Origin: Thiocapsa marina 5811
GTDB lineage: Bacteria; Pseudomonadota; Gammaproteobacteria; Chromatiales; Chromatiaceae
Direction: 5' to 3'
NCBI RefSeq assembly: GCF_000223985.1
Contig: NZ_AFWV01000016.1
Coordinates: forward strand, 1-64,000
Length of the DNA: 64,000 nt
Shown here: positions 22,440-32,807 of the stretch, piece by piece
Layout: the number at the start of each line of letters is the position of its first letter
Numbering within the stretch: position 1 is the stretch's first letter
The notes under the pieces: generated by a model
Seen by the model: the letters and a program-made list of their open reading frames with translations, nothing else
Database searches by the model: none
Told to the model about the DNA's origin: nothing
Translations under genes and position numbers: made by a program

Positions 22440-25121
22440 GTGACCGACGCCCCGGAGCCCTCTCGATCGGGGCACAAATTCAAGGGGGAGGAATCTGCCT
22501 TGACGGTTGCCGAGACGGCTCGGCCGAACACCGAGCGCGTCTCGACCGGACTAGCCGGTTTGGACTGCGTCCTCGATGGTCTGCGTACCGGCGACAACGT
22601 CGTCTGGCGAGTCGACGACATCGAGGACTACCGCGGCTTCGTCGAACCCTTCGCAATCCGGGCGGTCGCGGGCGGGCGCGCCGTCGTCTATCTGCGCTTC
22701 GGCCGCCATCCACCCCTGGTCGCCCCGGGACCCGGCATCACGATCGTCTCGATCGACGCCCTGCGCGGCTTCGAGGCCTTTACCCGCCGTGTCTATCAGT
22801 TGATCACCGACTATGGCCGCGGCGCCTTCTACGTCTTCGACTGCCTTTCCGACCTGCTCTGCGCCTGGGCCACCGACCTGATGGTCGGCAACCTCTTCCA
22901 GGTCATCTGTCCCTATCTCTATCGGCTCGATACCGTCGCCTATTTCGGGCTCCTCTCGCGGGATCACTGTCATGCGACGATCGCGCGCATCCGCGAGACC
23001 ACGCGCGTCATGATCGACGTCCGACGCGCGGACAACGCCTGCTACGTGCAGCCCGTGAAGGTGTGCGAGCGCCAATCGCCGACCATGTTCCTGCCGCACG
23101 CACACGAGGGCGAGACCTTCCGCCCGGTGATCGACAGCAGCGCGGCGACCCGCCTCTATGCCGATCTCGCGCGCCGTCACAGCCGGACCGCACACCGGCA
23201 GCTCGATTATTGGGACCATCTTTTTCTGGATGCCGCACAAGCCATGAACGGGACCGACGACGCCGAGCGCCGCCGCGAGGTGCTCGAGCGGCTCTATCCG
23301 GTCCTGATCAGCCGCGACGCGCGCATCATCGCACTCGCCCGCCGCTATCTCGATCTGCCGGACCTGATCGAGATCCGTGCGCGGATGATCGGCAGCGGCT
23401 ATATCGGCGGCAAGGCGGTCGGGATGCTGCTTGCCCGGCGGATCCTGCTCGAGAACGACCCCGAGCGCTGGGGCCGACATCTCGAGCCGCACGACTCCTT
23501 CTTCGTCGGCGCGGACGTCTACTACTCCTACCTGGTGCACAACGGCTGGTGGCCCAGGATCATGCGCCAGCGCACCGTGGCCGGCTATTTCAGCGAGGCC
23601 CGGTCACTCCACGAGGAGATGCGCGGCGGCCAACTCCCCGAGGAGGTCCGCGCACAGTTGGAGCGCATGCTCGACGACTTCGGCCAGTATCCGATCCTGG
23701 TCCGCTCGAGCAGCCTGCTCGAGGACGGCTTCGGCAACGCCTTTGCCGGCAAATACGAGAGCCTCTTCCTGGTCAATCAAGGTTCGCCCGAACAACGCCT
23801 CGAGCAACTGGAGTCCGCAATCTGCCGCGTCTTCGCGAGCACCATGAGCGAGGACGCACTGACCTATCGGCACCAACGCGGGCTGGCCGACCTCGAGGAG
23901 CCGATGGCCCTATTGTTGCAGCGCGTCTGCGGGCGCTATCACGGGCGCTGGTATTTCCCGGATGCCGCCGGCGTGGGCGTCTCGCGCAACACCTTCGTCT
24001 GGGACGAATCCATGGACCCGAGCGCCGGCATGGTCCGTCTGGTGATGGGGCTCGGCACGCGTGCGGTCGACCGCATCGAGGGTGATCACGCCTGCGTGGT
24101 GGCGCTGGACCAGCCCCACAAACGCCCCTTCCGAGATCGCGAGGACGCCGCACGCTTCTCGCAACACGATGTCGACGTGCTCGATATCTGCGACAACCGC
24201 CCGCGCACGCTCGCCCTGCGTCATCTGACCGAAGCGGCGCAACTGCCGCTGCGCTGGTGCGGCGAGATCGACCGCGAGGCCACGCAACGCGCGCGCGAGC
24301 TCACCGGTGCCCCGCCGGTCTGGCGACTGACCTTCACGCCACTGCTGCGAGAGACCGCCTTCGTCCCCCTGATGCAGCAGCTGCTCAGGACGCTCGAAAC
24401 CGCCTACGCCTATCCTGTCGACGTCGAATTCACCGTGCATCTCGCCGCCGACGGAACGCCCTCCTTCAGCTTGGTCCAGTGCCGCCCGCTGCAAACGCTC
24501 GGCCTGAGCCCGCGCGTCGAGCTGCCGCGCAAGGTGCCGAGTCGGCGACTCTTCTTCGCCACCGACGGACACTTCATGGGCGGGAACATCGACCAACCCG
24601 TCGCCCGCGTCATTCAGGTCGAGGGTGCGCGTTACAGCGCCCTGACGCGCGTTCGGAAGTTCGCCGTCGCCCGGCTGGTCGGACAGCTCAACCGTCGGAT
24701 CAGCGATCGCGATGCCTGCCCCACGCTGCTGATCGGACCCGGCCGCTGGGGCACCAGCACACCCGAGCTGGGCGTACCGATCCGCTTCGCCGACATCAGC
24801 CGCGTCGCCGTCATCGTCGAGGTTGCCGACCTCGGCGACGGCATGGAGCCGGATCTCTCCTTCGGATCGCACTTCTTCCAGGACCTCGTCGAGTCGCGGA
24901 TCGCCTATGTCGCGCTCTTTCCGACCCGCAACAAGGCGCGCTACAACCCCGGCTGGCTCAGCGCCCTGCCGGCGTCGGCGCGCCTCCCCCTCGACCTCGA
25001 AGACCCGCCGGACGAGGCCGTCGCACAGGCACTCACGGTCTACGACGTGCGCGAGACCGGCCTGCGCGTCGTCGCGGATGTCTTGCGCCAGCGGTTGTTC
25101 TGTTATCAGGCGCGGGAGTGA
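22440..25121 (+). CDS. PEP/pyruvate-binding (PPDK N-terminal) domain protein with KaiC-like N-terminus
   Basis: An 893-residue cytoplasmic protein. Residues about 35-230 resemble a KaiC/RecA-like domain, but the Walker A loop is absent (GLRTGDNVVWRVDD at its place). Residues about 310-560 carry the nucleotide-binding domain of PEP synthase/PPDK (GSGYIGGKAVGML, PILVRSSSLLEDGFGNAFAGKYES, LADLEEPMALLLQRVCG). The phosphohistidine swivel domain and PEP/pyruvate barrel are missing. A distinct C-terminal region contains LLIGPGRWGTSTPELG. It might phosphorylate another partner or act as a regulator. The start is GTG. Function unknown. Confidence 0.65.
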   Translation: MTDAPEPSRSGHKFKGEESALTVAETARPNTERVSTGLAGLDCVLDGLRTGDNVVWRVDDIEDYRGFVEPFAIRAVAGGRAVVYLRFGRHPPLVAPGPGITIVSIDALRGFEAFTRRVYQLITDYGRGAFYVFDCLSDLLCAWATDLMVGNLFQVICPYLYRLDTVAYFGLLSRDHCHATIARIRETTRVMIDVRRADNACYVQPVKVCERQSPTMFLPHAHEGETFRPVIDSSAATRLYADLARRHSRTAHRQLDYWDHLFLDAAQAMNGTDDAERRREVLERLYPVLISRDARIIALARRYLDLPDLIEIRARMIGSGYIGGKAVGMLLARRILLENDPERWGRHLEPHDSFFVGADVYYSYLVHNGWWPRIMRQRTVAGYFSEARSLHEEMRGGQLPEEVRAQLERMLDDFGQYPILVRSSSLLEDGFGNAFAGKYESLFLVNQGSPEQRLEQLESAICRVFASTMSEDALTYRHQRGLADLEEPMALLLQRVCGRYHGRWYFPDAAGVGVSRNTFVWDESMDPSAGMVRLVMGLGTRAVDRIEGDHACVVALDQPHKRPFRDREDAARFSQHDVDVLDICDNRPRTLALRHLTEAAQLPLRWCGEIDREATQRARELTGAPPVWRLTFTPLLRETAFVPLMQQLLRTLETAYAYPVDVEFTVHLAADGTPSFSLVQCRPLQTLGLSPRVELPRKVPSRRLFFATDGHFMGGNIDQPVARVIQVEGARYSALTRVRKFAVARLVGQLNRRISDRDACPTLLIGPGRWGTSTPELGVPIRFADISRVAVIVEVADLGDGMEPDLSFGSHFFQDLVESRIAYVALFPTRNKARYNPGWLSALPASARLPLDLEDPPDEAVAQALTVYDVRETGLRVVADVLRQRLFCYQARE

Positions 25122-25302
25122 GCGTCTCTGTCGTCGGCGCGGCCTTGGGCCTTGTGCGGCGACGCCGACTCGAGTCGGCTCTTCGCTGGACCGGTCATCG
25201 GTGCCGGAAACACCTCGCGGTTGGAGTGTGGGCGGACATCGTTTCTAATCAGGCCTCCACATGATGACCTTCAGGCTCCGACCATGCGAACCATTTAATA
25301 CA

Positions 25303-25386
25303 TTAAACTGTTCCAGCTCAGACAGTTATCGGACGTGACGCAGCCGAGCGAAGCCAACAAACGACGCATACCGCACCGTGCGCAGT

Positions 25387-25389
<3 letters not shown>
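25303..25389 (+). repeat. decayed composite repeat (module B only)
   Basis: TTAAACTGTTCCAGCTC at the left, AACAAACGACGCATACCGC inside and GTGCGCAGTTTA at the right correspond to module B with many substitutions. The right arm supplies the TAA stop (25387-25389, minus strand) of gdhA. The rest of the 25122-25386 gap holds nothing recognisable. Confidence 0.6.
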
Positions 25390-26790
<1,401 letters not shown>

Positions 26791-26908
26791 TCAGGTGATG
26801 CGCGATAGGACCGCGTTGTGTCAGGCGCCAACATAATGCGTCGGCGATCGGTCCGCAATGTCCAGTCGGCGCGCTCTCGCGCGAATGCGGCGCCAATCCT
26901 CTTTGCGC

Positions 26909-27085
26909 GCGGCGCGGAGCGCCAGGTGAGGTGCAACACCGCGGAGCGGTGTCACAAGAACAGGTAGGCGATATCGCGGAGCAGTTCTCGAGCCCGCAGC
27001 CGTCAGCCGTCAGACCAACACCGGTTCCGCGTAGCTCGTGACACCCGCTCAGCGGTGTCACGCATCCCCTGGCGCTCTGCGCCAC
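26909..27085. repeat. REP elements upstream of the transposase
   Basis: Two palindromic pairs, GGCGCGGAGCGCCA with CACCGCGGAGCGGTGTCAC at 26909-26955 and GTGACACCCGCTCAGCGGTGTCAC with GGCGCTCTGCGCCA at 27038-27085, lie in opposite orientation. The same two palindromes occur downstream of the transposase and at 28135 and 29804. This is the usual arrangement of REP sequences around their transposase. Confidence 0.75.
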
Positions 27086-27160
27086 GTCCGCCGCGATTCA
27101 GCTCATCACGGGACGAACGATCGGCTAACATACACGAAATGATATACTCATGGAGCACCC

Positions 27161-27694
27161 ATGGCCCGGACACGCTATCGGTTCGCCTCGCCTGATCAAC
27201 CCCATTTCATGACCAGCACCGTCGTCGAATGGCTGCCGATCTTCACTCGCCCCGAAACCGCGCAACTGGTATTCGACTCCTGGGCATATCTGCAGGCGCA
27301 TGAAGGGCTGCGTATCTACGGCTTCGTTGTGCTGGAAAACCACCTGCATATCGTGGCTCAGGCGCCGAACCTACCGGATGTCTGGCGGCGCTTCAAATCG
27401 TACTCGGCCCGCACGCTCATTGATCTGCTTGAGGAGCAGGGCGCAAGACGGCTCTTGGATCGCATGGGGTTCACGTTCAAAGCGCGGCGCGGCGATCGCG
27501 CGTATCAACTCTGGCAGGAGGGGTCACATCCACAATGCATCGAGGGTGAAACCATGTTGCGACAGAAGCTGGAATACATCCACAACAATCCGGTCAAGCG
27601 AGGGTTTGTGGATGATCCCGAGCATTGGTGTTGGTCAAGCGCTCGTTCTTATGCGGGACGCGCAGGGGTGGTGGACGTGTACCGGGATTGGTGA
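27161..27694 (+). CDS. REP-associated tyrosine transposase (RAYT, Y1 family)
   Basis: A 177-residue single-stranded-DNA transposase related to IS200/IS605 TnpA. It has the HUH motif in VLENHLHIVAQ and the family-diagnostic EYIHNNPVKRGFV near the C-terminus, then HWCWSSARSY. RAYTs are single-copy domesticated transposases thought to mobilise REP sequences. REP palindromes flank the gene on both sides. Its last 18 codons are repeated twice more downstream. Confidence 0.9.
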   Translation: MARTRYRFASPDQPHFMTSTVVEWLPIFTRPETAQLVFDSWAYLQAHEGLRIYGFVVLENHLHIVAQAPNLPDVWRRFKSYSARTLIDLLEEQGARRLLDRMGFTFKARRGDRAYQLWQEGSHPQCIEGETMLRQKLEYIHNNPVKRGFVDDPEHWCWSSARSYAGRAGVVDVYRDW

Positions 27695-27997
27695 GCTGGT
27701 CTCGGGGCGCGGAGCGCCAGGGGATGCGTGACACCGCTGAGCGGTGTCACGAGCTAAGCGCTCGTTGTTACGCGGGACGCGCAGGGGTGGTGGACGTGTA
27801 CCGGGATTGGTGAGCTGGCCTCGGGGCGCGGAGCGCCAGGAGATGCGTGACACCGCTGAGCGGTGTCACGAGCTAAGCGCTCGTTGTTACGCGGGACGCG
27901 CAGGGGTGGTGGACGTGTACCGGGATTGGTGAGCTGGCCTCGCGCCGCTGAGCGCCAGGGGATGCGTGACACCGCTGAGCGGTGTCACGAGTTACGG
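27641..27997 (+). repeat. three tandem 119-bp units (RAYT 3' end plus REP)
   Basis: Units start at 27641, 27760 and 27879. Each holds the last 18 or so codons of the transposase (ending AGVVDVYRDW and TGA), then GGCGCGGAGCGCCAG, then GTGACACCGCTGAGCGGTGTCAC. Differences are few (for example GTTCTTATG versus GTTGTTACG), so the duplication is recent. Confidence 0.9.
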
Positions 27998-27998
27998 G

Positions 27999-28104
27999 CT
28001 GGTGGCTGGGTGGCTGGGTGGCTGGGTGAGTGGCTGGGTGGCTGGGTGAGTGGCTGGGTGGCTGGGTGGCTGGGTGGCTGGTGGCTGGTGGCTGGTGGCT
28101 GGTG
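27999..28104 (+). repeat. G/T-rich minisatellite
   Basis: About a dozen units of GGCTGGGT or GGCTGGGTGAGT, then four units of GGCTGGT. No coding potential; it is inserted between REP elements. Confidence 0.9.
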
Positions 28105-28134
28105 GGATATCGCGTAACCCACATCCCCATTCTT

Positions 28135-28181
28135 GTGACACCGCTCCGCGGTGTCGCACCTCTACTGGCGCTCCGCGCCAC
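28135..28181. repeat. REP pair
   Basis: GTGACACCGCTCCGCGGTGTCGCA followed by TGGCGCTCCGCGCCA, the inverse orientation of the pair after the transposase. Confidence 0.75.
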
Positions 28182-28229
28182 GTGCCTAAAATCAGGAGTG
28201 TCTCAAGCAAGTCTCGCGGAGTGTCGGCG

Positions 28230-29213
28230 TCATCCCACCGGCATACGCGGCGGCGCGGTGCGCCGGATCAGGTCGATGTCGTCCTCGCTCAGGCGGTAGG
28301 CCTGACTCACCAGACCGGAGAGACGGCGTTCGAGAGCGCGGATCTCGGCGGCGCGCTGTTGCATGGGACCGGCGTAGCAGGCGTGGGTGTCGGTCAGCTC
28401 GCCGATGCTGGCGGAAGTCAGCCTGGGCGCACCCTTGGGTCGACGCTTGCGGACCTCGGCGACAAAGGCTTCGCCGCTCAGGTTGGCGAACCCTTCGAGC
28501 TGTTGGCCCGGTTTCTCGACAGCGAATTCGTAGCGCAGCCAGTTGAGCAGCTCGCAGGTTTGGGTGCGGGACTCGGTGGCGCGGGCGAACAGCGTGGCGA
28601 CCTTGTCCTCGGTCTCGGCGCGGAGCTCCGGTGTGGGCTCGGCGATGGGGAGTGATGCCATGAAGGTTCCGAACAGACGCAGCGCCTCGTCCTTGCCGTG
28701 CCGCGCAGCCGTCCCATCAGCGCCTCGACCTCGGGCGATTCCAGGCTCCAGGGGCCGGCGTCGTATCGGCTCCAGGGCACCGGATAGGTGTGCTCGTGGA
28801 CATAGTGCTCCAGCGACAGCTCGGTGGAGCGGTCGCGCGGAACCGGGCAGACGCTCACCATGGGCGGCTCGGCCGGAACGGCCGCGGTCCGCGGCCCCGC
28901 GCCCGAACCGCCGCCGTCGTCCGCCCCGTTCTCCGATGGCGCGGATCTCGGCCGGGCGACGATGATGCAGGGGAAGGTGTCCGCATCCTCGAAGATGGGC
29001 GCATGGCCGAAATCGAGGATCTCCTCCAGGACGGCGCGCTCGCTGAAGAGACGTCGCAGCGGCTCGCCGTAACCGGCGCGCAGCCACTTGTTGGTCACGA
29101 TGTAGCTGAGCGCGCCGCGCGGTCTTGAGCCAGAGACTCAGCTTGGTGATCTCGACGGATTCCGGGTTGAGGTCGACCCCGAAGACCTTCCAGCCTGCTT
29201 CGACATTGCATCA
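28230..29213 (-). pseudogene. decayed type IIG restriction-modification (Eco57I-like N6-methylase) gene
   Basis: Pieces of one protein are spread over two or three minus-strand frames. First comes [20 protein letters not shown] near 29210-29130. Next is TNKWLRAGYGEPLRRLFSE with ILDFGHAPIFEDADTFPC from about 29098. Last is a C-terminal helical part with CELLNWLRYEFAVEKPGQQ and LSEDDIDLIRRTAPPRMPVG ending at 28230. These are landmarks of Eco57I/PglX-like methylases. At least two frameshifts and a deletion between the first two blocks (including the catalytic NPPY) mean it is inactive. Confidence 0.7.
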
Positions 29214-29227
29214 CATGGCCCCTGATC

Positions 29228-29244
29228 GTACAGTTACCTGTACA
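29228..29244 (+). promoter_or_regulatory. YefM-YoeB operator palindrome
   Basis: GTACAG-TTAC-CTGTAC is a perfect inverted repeat 20 bases upstream of the antitoxin start and includes TGTACA (29239-29244). TGTACA-core palindromes are the known binding sites of YefM in E. coli, so autorepression by the toxin-antitoxin complex is inferred. Confidence 0.6.
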
Positions 29245-29263
29245 GTAGCGAGAGGCAATCCGC

Positions 29264-29515
29264 ATGAATACGATGACCTATACCGAGATCCGACGCAGGC
29301 TGGCCGAGACGATGGAACGGGTCTGCGACGACCATGCCCCGATCATCGTCACCCGGAAGAACTCTCGTTCGGTGGTCGTGATGTCGTTGGAAGACTTCGA
29401 GGCCCTCGAGGAAACGGCTTACCTCTTGCGCAGCCCGACCAATGCACGCCGCCTCCTGGAGTCGATCGCGGAGCTCGAAGCCGGCGGCGGAACCGAGCGA
29501 GCGCTCGCGGAATGA
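29264..29515 (+). CDS. yefM: antitoxin YefM (Phd/YefM family)
   Basis: An 83-residue protein with the Phd/YefM DNA-binding N-terminus ([16 protein letters not shown]), the strand [23 protein letters not shown] and a flexible C-terminus that would wrap the toxin ([15 protein letters not shown]). It binds the palindrome upstream and neutralises YoeB. Stop and toxin start overlap as ATGA. Confidence 0.92.
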   Translation: MNTMTYTEIRRRLAETMERVCDDHAPIIVTRKNSRSVVVMSLEDFEALEETAYLLRSPTNARRLLESIAELEAGGGTERALAE

Positions 29516-29766
29516 GGCTCGTCTTCTCCGAGCGCGCATGGGAAGATTATCTCTATTGGCAGGGCGCCGATCGCAAGATCCTCCTTCGGATCAACAGACT
29601 CATCGGCGACATCCAGCGAGCGCCCTTCGCTGGCTTGGGCAAACCCGAGCCGCTCAAGCACGGTTTGGCAGGCTATTGGTCACGACGTATCAACGACGAG
29701 CACCGTCTCGTCTACAAGGTCGAGGAACACACCCTGCTACTGGCACAGTTGCGTTACCACTACTGA
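29512..29766 (+). CDS. yoeB: toxin YoeB (RelE superfamily mRNA interferase)
   Basis: An 84-residue ribosome-dependent endoribonuclease. The catalytic residues fall at the E. coli positions: Glu46, Arg65, His83 and Tyr84 (C-terminus RYHY). [12 protein letters not shown] and [15 protein letters not shown] are family landmarks. It appears intact. The pair sits in the accessory island between a dead restriction gene and REP arrays. Confidence 0.94.
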   Translation: MRLVFSERAWEDYLYWQGADRKILLRINRLIGDIQRAPFAGLGKPEPLKHGLAGYWSRRINDEHRLVYKVEEHTLLLAQLRYHY

Positions 29767-29803
29767 CTCTTGCCTGGCGAGCATGGTCGATCGACGGAAC
29801 GCG

Positions 29804-29992
29804 TGGCGCGGAGCGCCAGGGGATGCGTGACACCGCAGAGCGGTGTCACGAGCTATATATCCACTTTCGCGAGCTATATATCCACTTTCGCGAGCTATAT
29901 ATCCACTTTCGCGAGCTATATATCCACTTTCGCGAGCTATATATCCACTTTCACGCGCCATATCCCCACTTGCGACACCGCGGAGCGGTGTC
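29804..29992. repeat. REP pair interrupted by five 21-bp tandem repeats
   Basis: Left REP: GGCGCGGAGCGCCAG and GTGACACCGCAGAGCGGTGTCAC. Then five identical 21-bp copies starting at 29850, 29871, 29892, 29913 and 29934 (unit GAGCTATATATCCACTTTCG plus C), a degenerate sixth, and a right half-REP GACACCGCGGAGCGGTGTC. The unit contains the self-complementary TATATA. No gene is here. Confidence 0.9.
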
Positions 29993-30048
29993 GGTAGTCA
30001 AAGGCATTGACGCTCCGCAAAGGGTTGCGGGCATCGGGTGTCGCCATC

Positions 30049-31368
30049 TCACAGTGTCAAATCGATCCCCGACACCAGAAGACCGGGCAGCAGCGCGCTG
30101 TCGGTCGAGCGTCCGTCGTAGGTCTCGGCGGAGAGCAGCAGCTCGCGCTCCCGGGTCAGGTCTTCCAGGCGATCGCCGAGCAGGTGATAGAGGCTGTCGT
30201 CGAAGCGCATGACCTTCACCGGGGCAACGATCTCGCCGGCTTCGACCCAGTAGGTACCGAAGCGGGTCATGCCGGTGACGCGGCAGTCGTTGGGGTCCGA
30301 CCAGTTGCAGTACCAGAGGTTGCCGATCCACAACCCAGTCTCGAGGTGACCCGGGACATCGGCCGTATCGAGCGTCCCTGCATCCAGGCCGAGCGAGCCG
30401 GGCGCATCGCTCGCGGCGTTGACCGTCTCGCCGTATTCCTTGCCGGAGCGGGCATCAACCAGGCATTCGGCGAAGCGACCGCCTTCGACCAGAGCAACCC
30501 GCGGGGGCGTGGGAAAGCCCTCGGAGGTAAAGCGGGGTGCGAGGCCGCGATCGTGTTCCTCATGAATCCCGATGCGCGGGTCGAAGCTGCGCTCGCCGCG
30601 TGCCATCTTGAGCAACGGTGTTTGATGCGTGCGATGGCTCTTGAGGTCGAACCCGCCCCAACAGAGCATACCCATCAGCTCGGCGACGGCGCTCGGCGCC
30701 AGATAGGCCCGGTAGCGCCCCGGCTCCAGGATGCGTGCCGGACGAGACATGACGTGCAACCCCTCGCGCATTGCCGCGAGCTTGGCGCGCAGTGTCGCGG
30801 GATCCCAATCGAACCCGCTATAGGCGGATTTGACCGCCTTGTCCGCCTCCAGGTAACAGCTCCAATCCAGGTTGAAGCTGGCGCTTGCGTGCCAGTGGCG
30901 ATGCCCGATCGAGCTTGCGAGCCCCTCGGCGAGGTCACCGCTGGCCCAGATTCCGACAAGGTCCATCCCGTCGGCGGCCGCGACGAGCTCGCCGATGGAC
31001 TCGGCGGCGGGCGGAAACCGGGCGTCGCCGCGACGGTCGCTTTCGGACCGCTCCGAGGAATAGCTCAGATAAGGATCGTCCGGGACATGGCCCAAACGCT
31101 CGCGCAGCCGCATGAGCAACCGCCGCGCGCGGACCTGATCTTCGGTCGGATCGCCGCTTAAGTCGCAGCCGCCCTCGACCTGCCGGGAACCCTCGATCAG
31201 GGTCAAGTCCAAGGCCGTCGAGCGCACATGACCGGCCTGACGGACGCGGTTGCGGTTGAGTCGCACGAAGTCCGACGACTCGTTTGCGAGGTTGGAAAAG
31301 AGGATCTCGGCACCGTGCAGCTCGGCGTTCAGATGGTCGGCCAAGGCGAAAAAGGCATCGGCGTTCAT
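30049..31368 (-). CDS. PmbA/TldE-like peptidase-associated subunit
   Basis: A 439-residue protein related to TldE/PmbA, the non-catalytic partner of the TldD metalloprotease. It has the N-terminal ferredoxin-like part (NRVRQAGHVRSTALDLTLI) and the C-terminal beta-sheet domain (GLWIGNLWYCNWSDPNDC, RFGTYWVEAGEIVAPVKVMRFDDSL). No HExxxH is present. Its ATG overlaps the stop of the TldD-like gene as ATGA. Such pairs process peptides, including microcins and other modified peptides; the local substrate is unknown. Confidence 0.8.
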   Translation of the reverse strand: MNADAFFALADHLNAELHGAEILFSNLANESSDFVRLNRNRVRQAGHVRSTALDLTLIEGSRQVEGGCDLSGDPTEDQVRARRLLMRLRERLGHVPDDPYLSYSSERSESDRRGDARFPPAAESIGELVAAADGMDLVGIWASGDLAEGLASSIGHRHWHASASFNLDWSCYLEADKAVKSAYSGFDWDPATLRAKLAAMREGLHVMSRPARILEPGRYRAYLAPSAVAELMGMLCWGGFDLKSHRTHQTPLLKMARGERSFDPRIGIHEEHDRGLAPRFTSEGFPTPPRVALVEGGRFAECLVDARSGKEYGETVNAASDAPGSLGLDAGTLDTADVPGHLETGLWIGNLWYCNWSDPNDCRVTGMTRFGTYWVEAGEIVAPVKVMRFDDSLYHLLGDRLEDLTRERELLLSAETYDGRSTDSALLPGLLVSGIDLTL

Positions 31369-32807
31369 TCGCCACCTCCGAAGACCGCGACGTCACGAAA
31401 CAGACAGGGCGGCGCCGCATGGCCCACGTAGACGGATTGATTCGGCTCGCCCTTACCACAGTTGCACACCCCGCGGATCTCCAGGCTCTCCGGCCCGCCC
31501 ACACCGTCGAGGCTGCGCCAGAAGCTCGCCGAGATGCCGCGATAGCCGGGGTTGCGGACCAGCCCCTTGAGCTCGCCGTCCTCGATCAGCCGACCCAGCT
31601 CGCAGCCGAACTGGAACTTGTTGCGGCTGTCGTCGATCGACCAGGAGCGGTTGGTGTCCATCAGTATGCCTCGCTCCACTTGTGCGATCAGATCGGCGAG
31701 ACTGCCCTCCCCCGGCTCGAGGTTGATGTTGCCCATGCGATCGATCGGCGGGCGATCCCACCCGCTGGCACGCGTGTTGGACGTACCCGGCAGACCGGCG
31801 CGCGCCTGGGACAAGGCTCCGCCGAGCGGACGCTCCAGGATGCCGCGTCGGATCAGATACTCGCGTGTGGCGGGCGCGCCCTCGTCGTCGGCGACACCCG
31901 AGACGAGCTCCATCGGCACGGTCGGATCGAAGGTGACATTCAGCAGCTCCGAGCCGTAGCGATAACGTCCGAACATACCCGGCGTGACGAAGCTGGTGCC
32001 GGCATAGTTGCGCTCGTCGCCGAGGATGCGATCGAGCTCCAACGGATGGCCGATGCTCTCGTGGATCTGCAGCACCATCTGACTCGGCAGCAGCACAAGA
32101 TCTCGTGTGTCCTGCGGACACTCCGGGGCATCCAGGAGGGCGAGCGCCTCCTCGGCCACACGCGGGGCGTCCTCGAGCAGACGCACGGCGACAATCCGCT
32201 CCAGCCCACCCTGCTGCGAGCCATCCGAGCCGCCGCCATGCCTGCGCTGAGTCTGGCTCCCTTCATTGGCGACCGCGACCAACCCCGGATGCACATAGTC
32301 CAGGACCTGGGAGACACGCCCCCCGTCGCTCGTAATCAGAAGCTGCGACACCCGGCGGCGCGCCAACCAGGCCGACCAGTCGACAATGCGATCGTCGATC
32401 GGCAGCGCAGCGTTGGCCGCCTGCAGGATGTCGAGTTTCTCGCCGATCGGAAGCGTCGACCAGGGTTCCTCGATCGGCGTGCGATAGTCTGCACGGGTGC
32501 TGCTGCGCGGATACAGGCCGGCCTCGAAGAGCCCGAGCCGGGCATGCACGCGAGCCCAACCGCCAGCCCGCTCGGCGGCGGCACGCAACCCGGCGGCGCT
32601 CAGATCGCTGCTCGCGCCGTAGCCGATGCCGCCGTCCTTGACGAGGGTCACCATGGCGCCCGAGCTGTAGGTCAGCCGACTCGGCTCTACCACGCCCTGA
32701 CGAACCTCGAGATGATCCTGCTCTTCCTCGACCAACCGCAACGTCCAGTAATCACAAGCCGGCGCCCTGCTCGAGAAGAGATCGGCGATGTCGAAAAGGT
32801 GCTGCAT
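31365..32807 (-). CDS. TldD-like metallopeptidase
   Basis: A 480-residue protein with the TldD zinc motif HESIGH (His249, Glu250, His254) in VLQIHESIGHPLELDRILGD and the downstream conserved region (PMELVSGVADDEGAPATREYLI). The ATG at 32807 begins MQHLFDIADLFSS and has CAGGAT upstream; the longer frame to 33098 overlaps the divergent kinase promoter. This pair is more divergent than housekeeping TldD/TldE (the usual NxR-rich N-terminus is altered), so it may be a second, specialised set. Confidence 0.82.
   Translation of the reverse strand: MQHLFDIADLFSSRAPACDYWTLRLVEEEQDHLEVRQGVVEPSRLTYSSGAMVTLVKDGGIGYGASSDLSAAGLRAAAERAGGWARVHARLGLFEAGLYPRSSTRADYRTPIEEPWSTLPIGEKLDILQAANAALPIDDRIVDWSAWLARRRVSQLLITSDGGRVSQVLDYVHPGLVAVANEGSQTQRRHGGGSDGSQQGGLERIVAVRLLEDAPRVAEEALALLDAPECPQDTRDLVLLPSQMVLQIHESIGHPLELDRILGDERNYAGTSFVTPGMFGRYRYGSELLNVTFDPTVPMELVSGVADDEGAPATREYLIRRGILERPLGGALSQARAGLPGTSNTRASGWDRPPIDRMGNINLEPGEGSLADLIAQVERGILMDTNRSWSIDDSRNKFQFGCELGRLIEDGELKGLVRNPGYRGISASFWRSLDGVGGPESLEIRGVCNCGKGEPNQSVYVGHAAPPCLFRDVAVFGGGE

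Noticed and set aside
27641-27997. Three small genes encoding AGVVDVYRDW-ending peptides
   Set aside because: They are duplicated tails of the transposase gene without own starts.
29125-29766. 213-residue plus-strand frame including the yoeB region
   Set aside because: It uses its own long upstream part only by chance. The toxin starts at 29512 with ATGA coupling and normal YoeB length.
29850-29954. CRISPR-like array of 21-bp units
   Set aside because: The units are directly adjacent with no spacers and no cas genes are near, so it is a simple tandem repeat.
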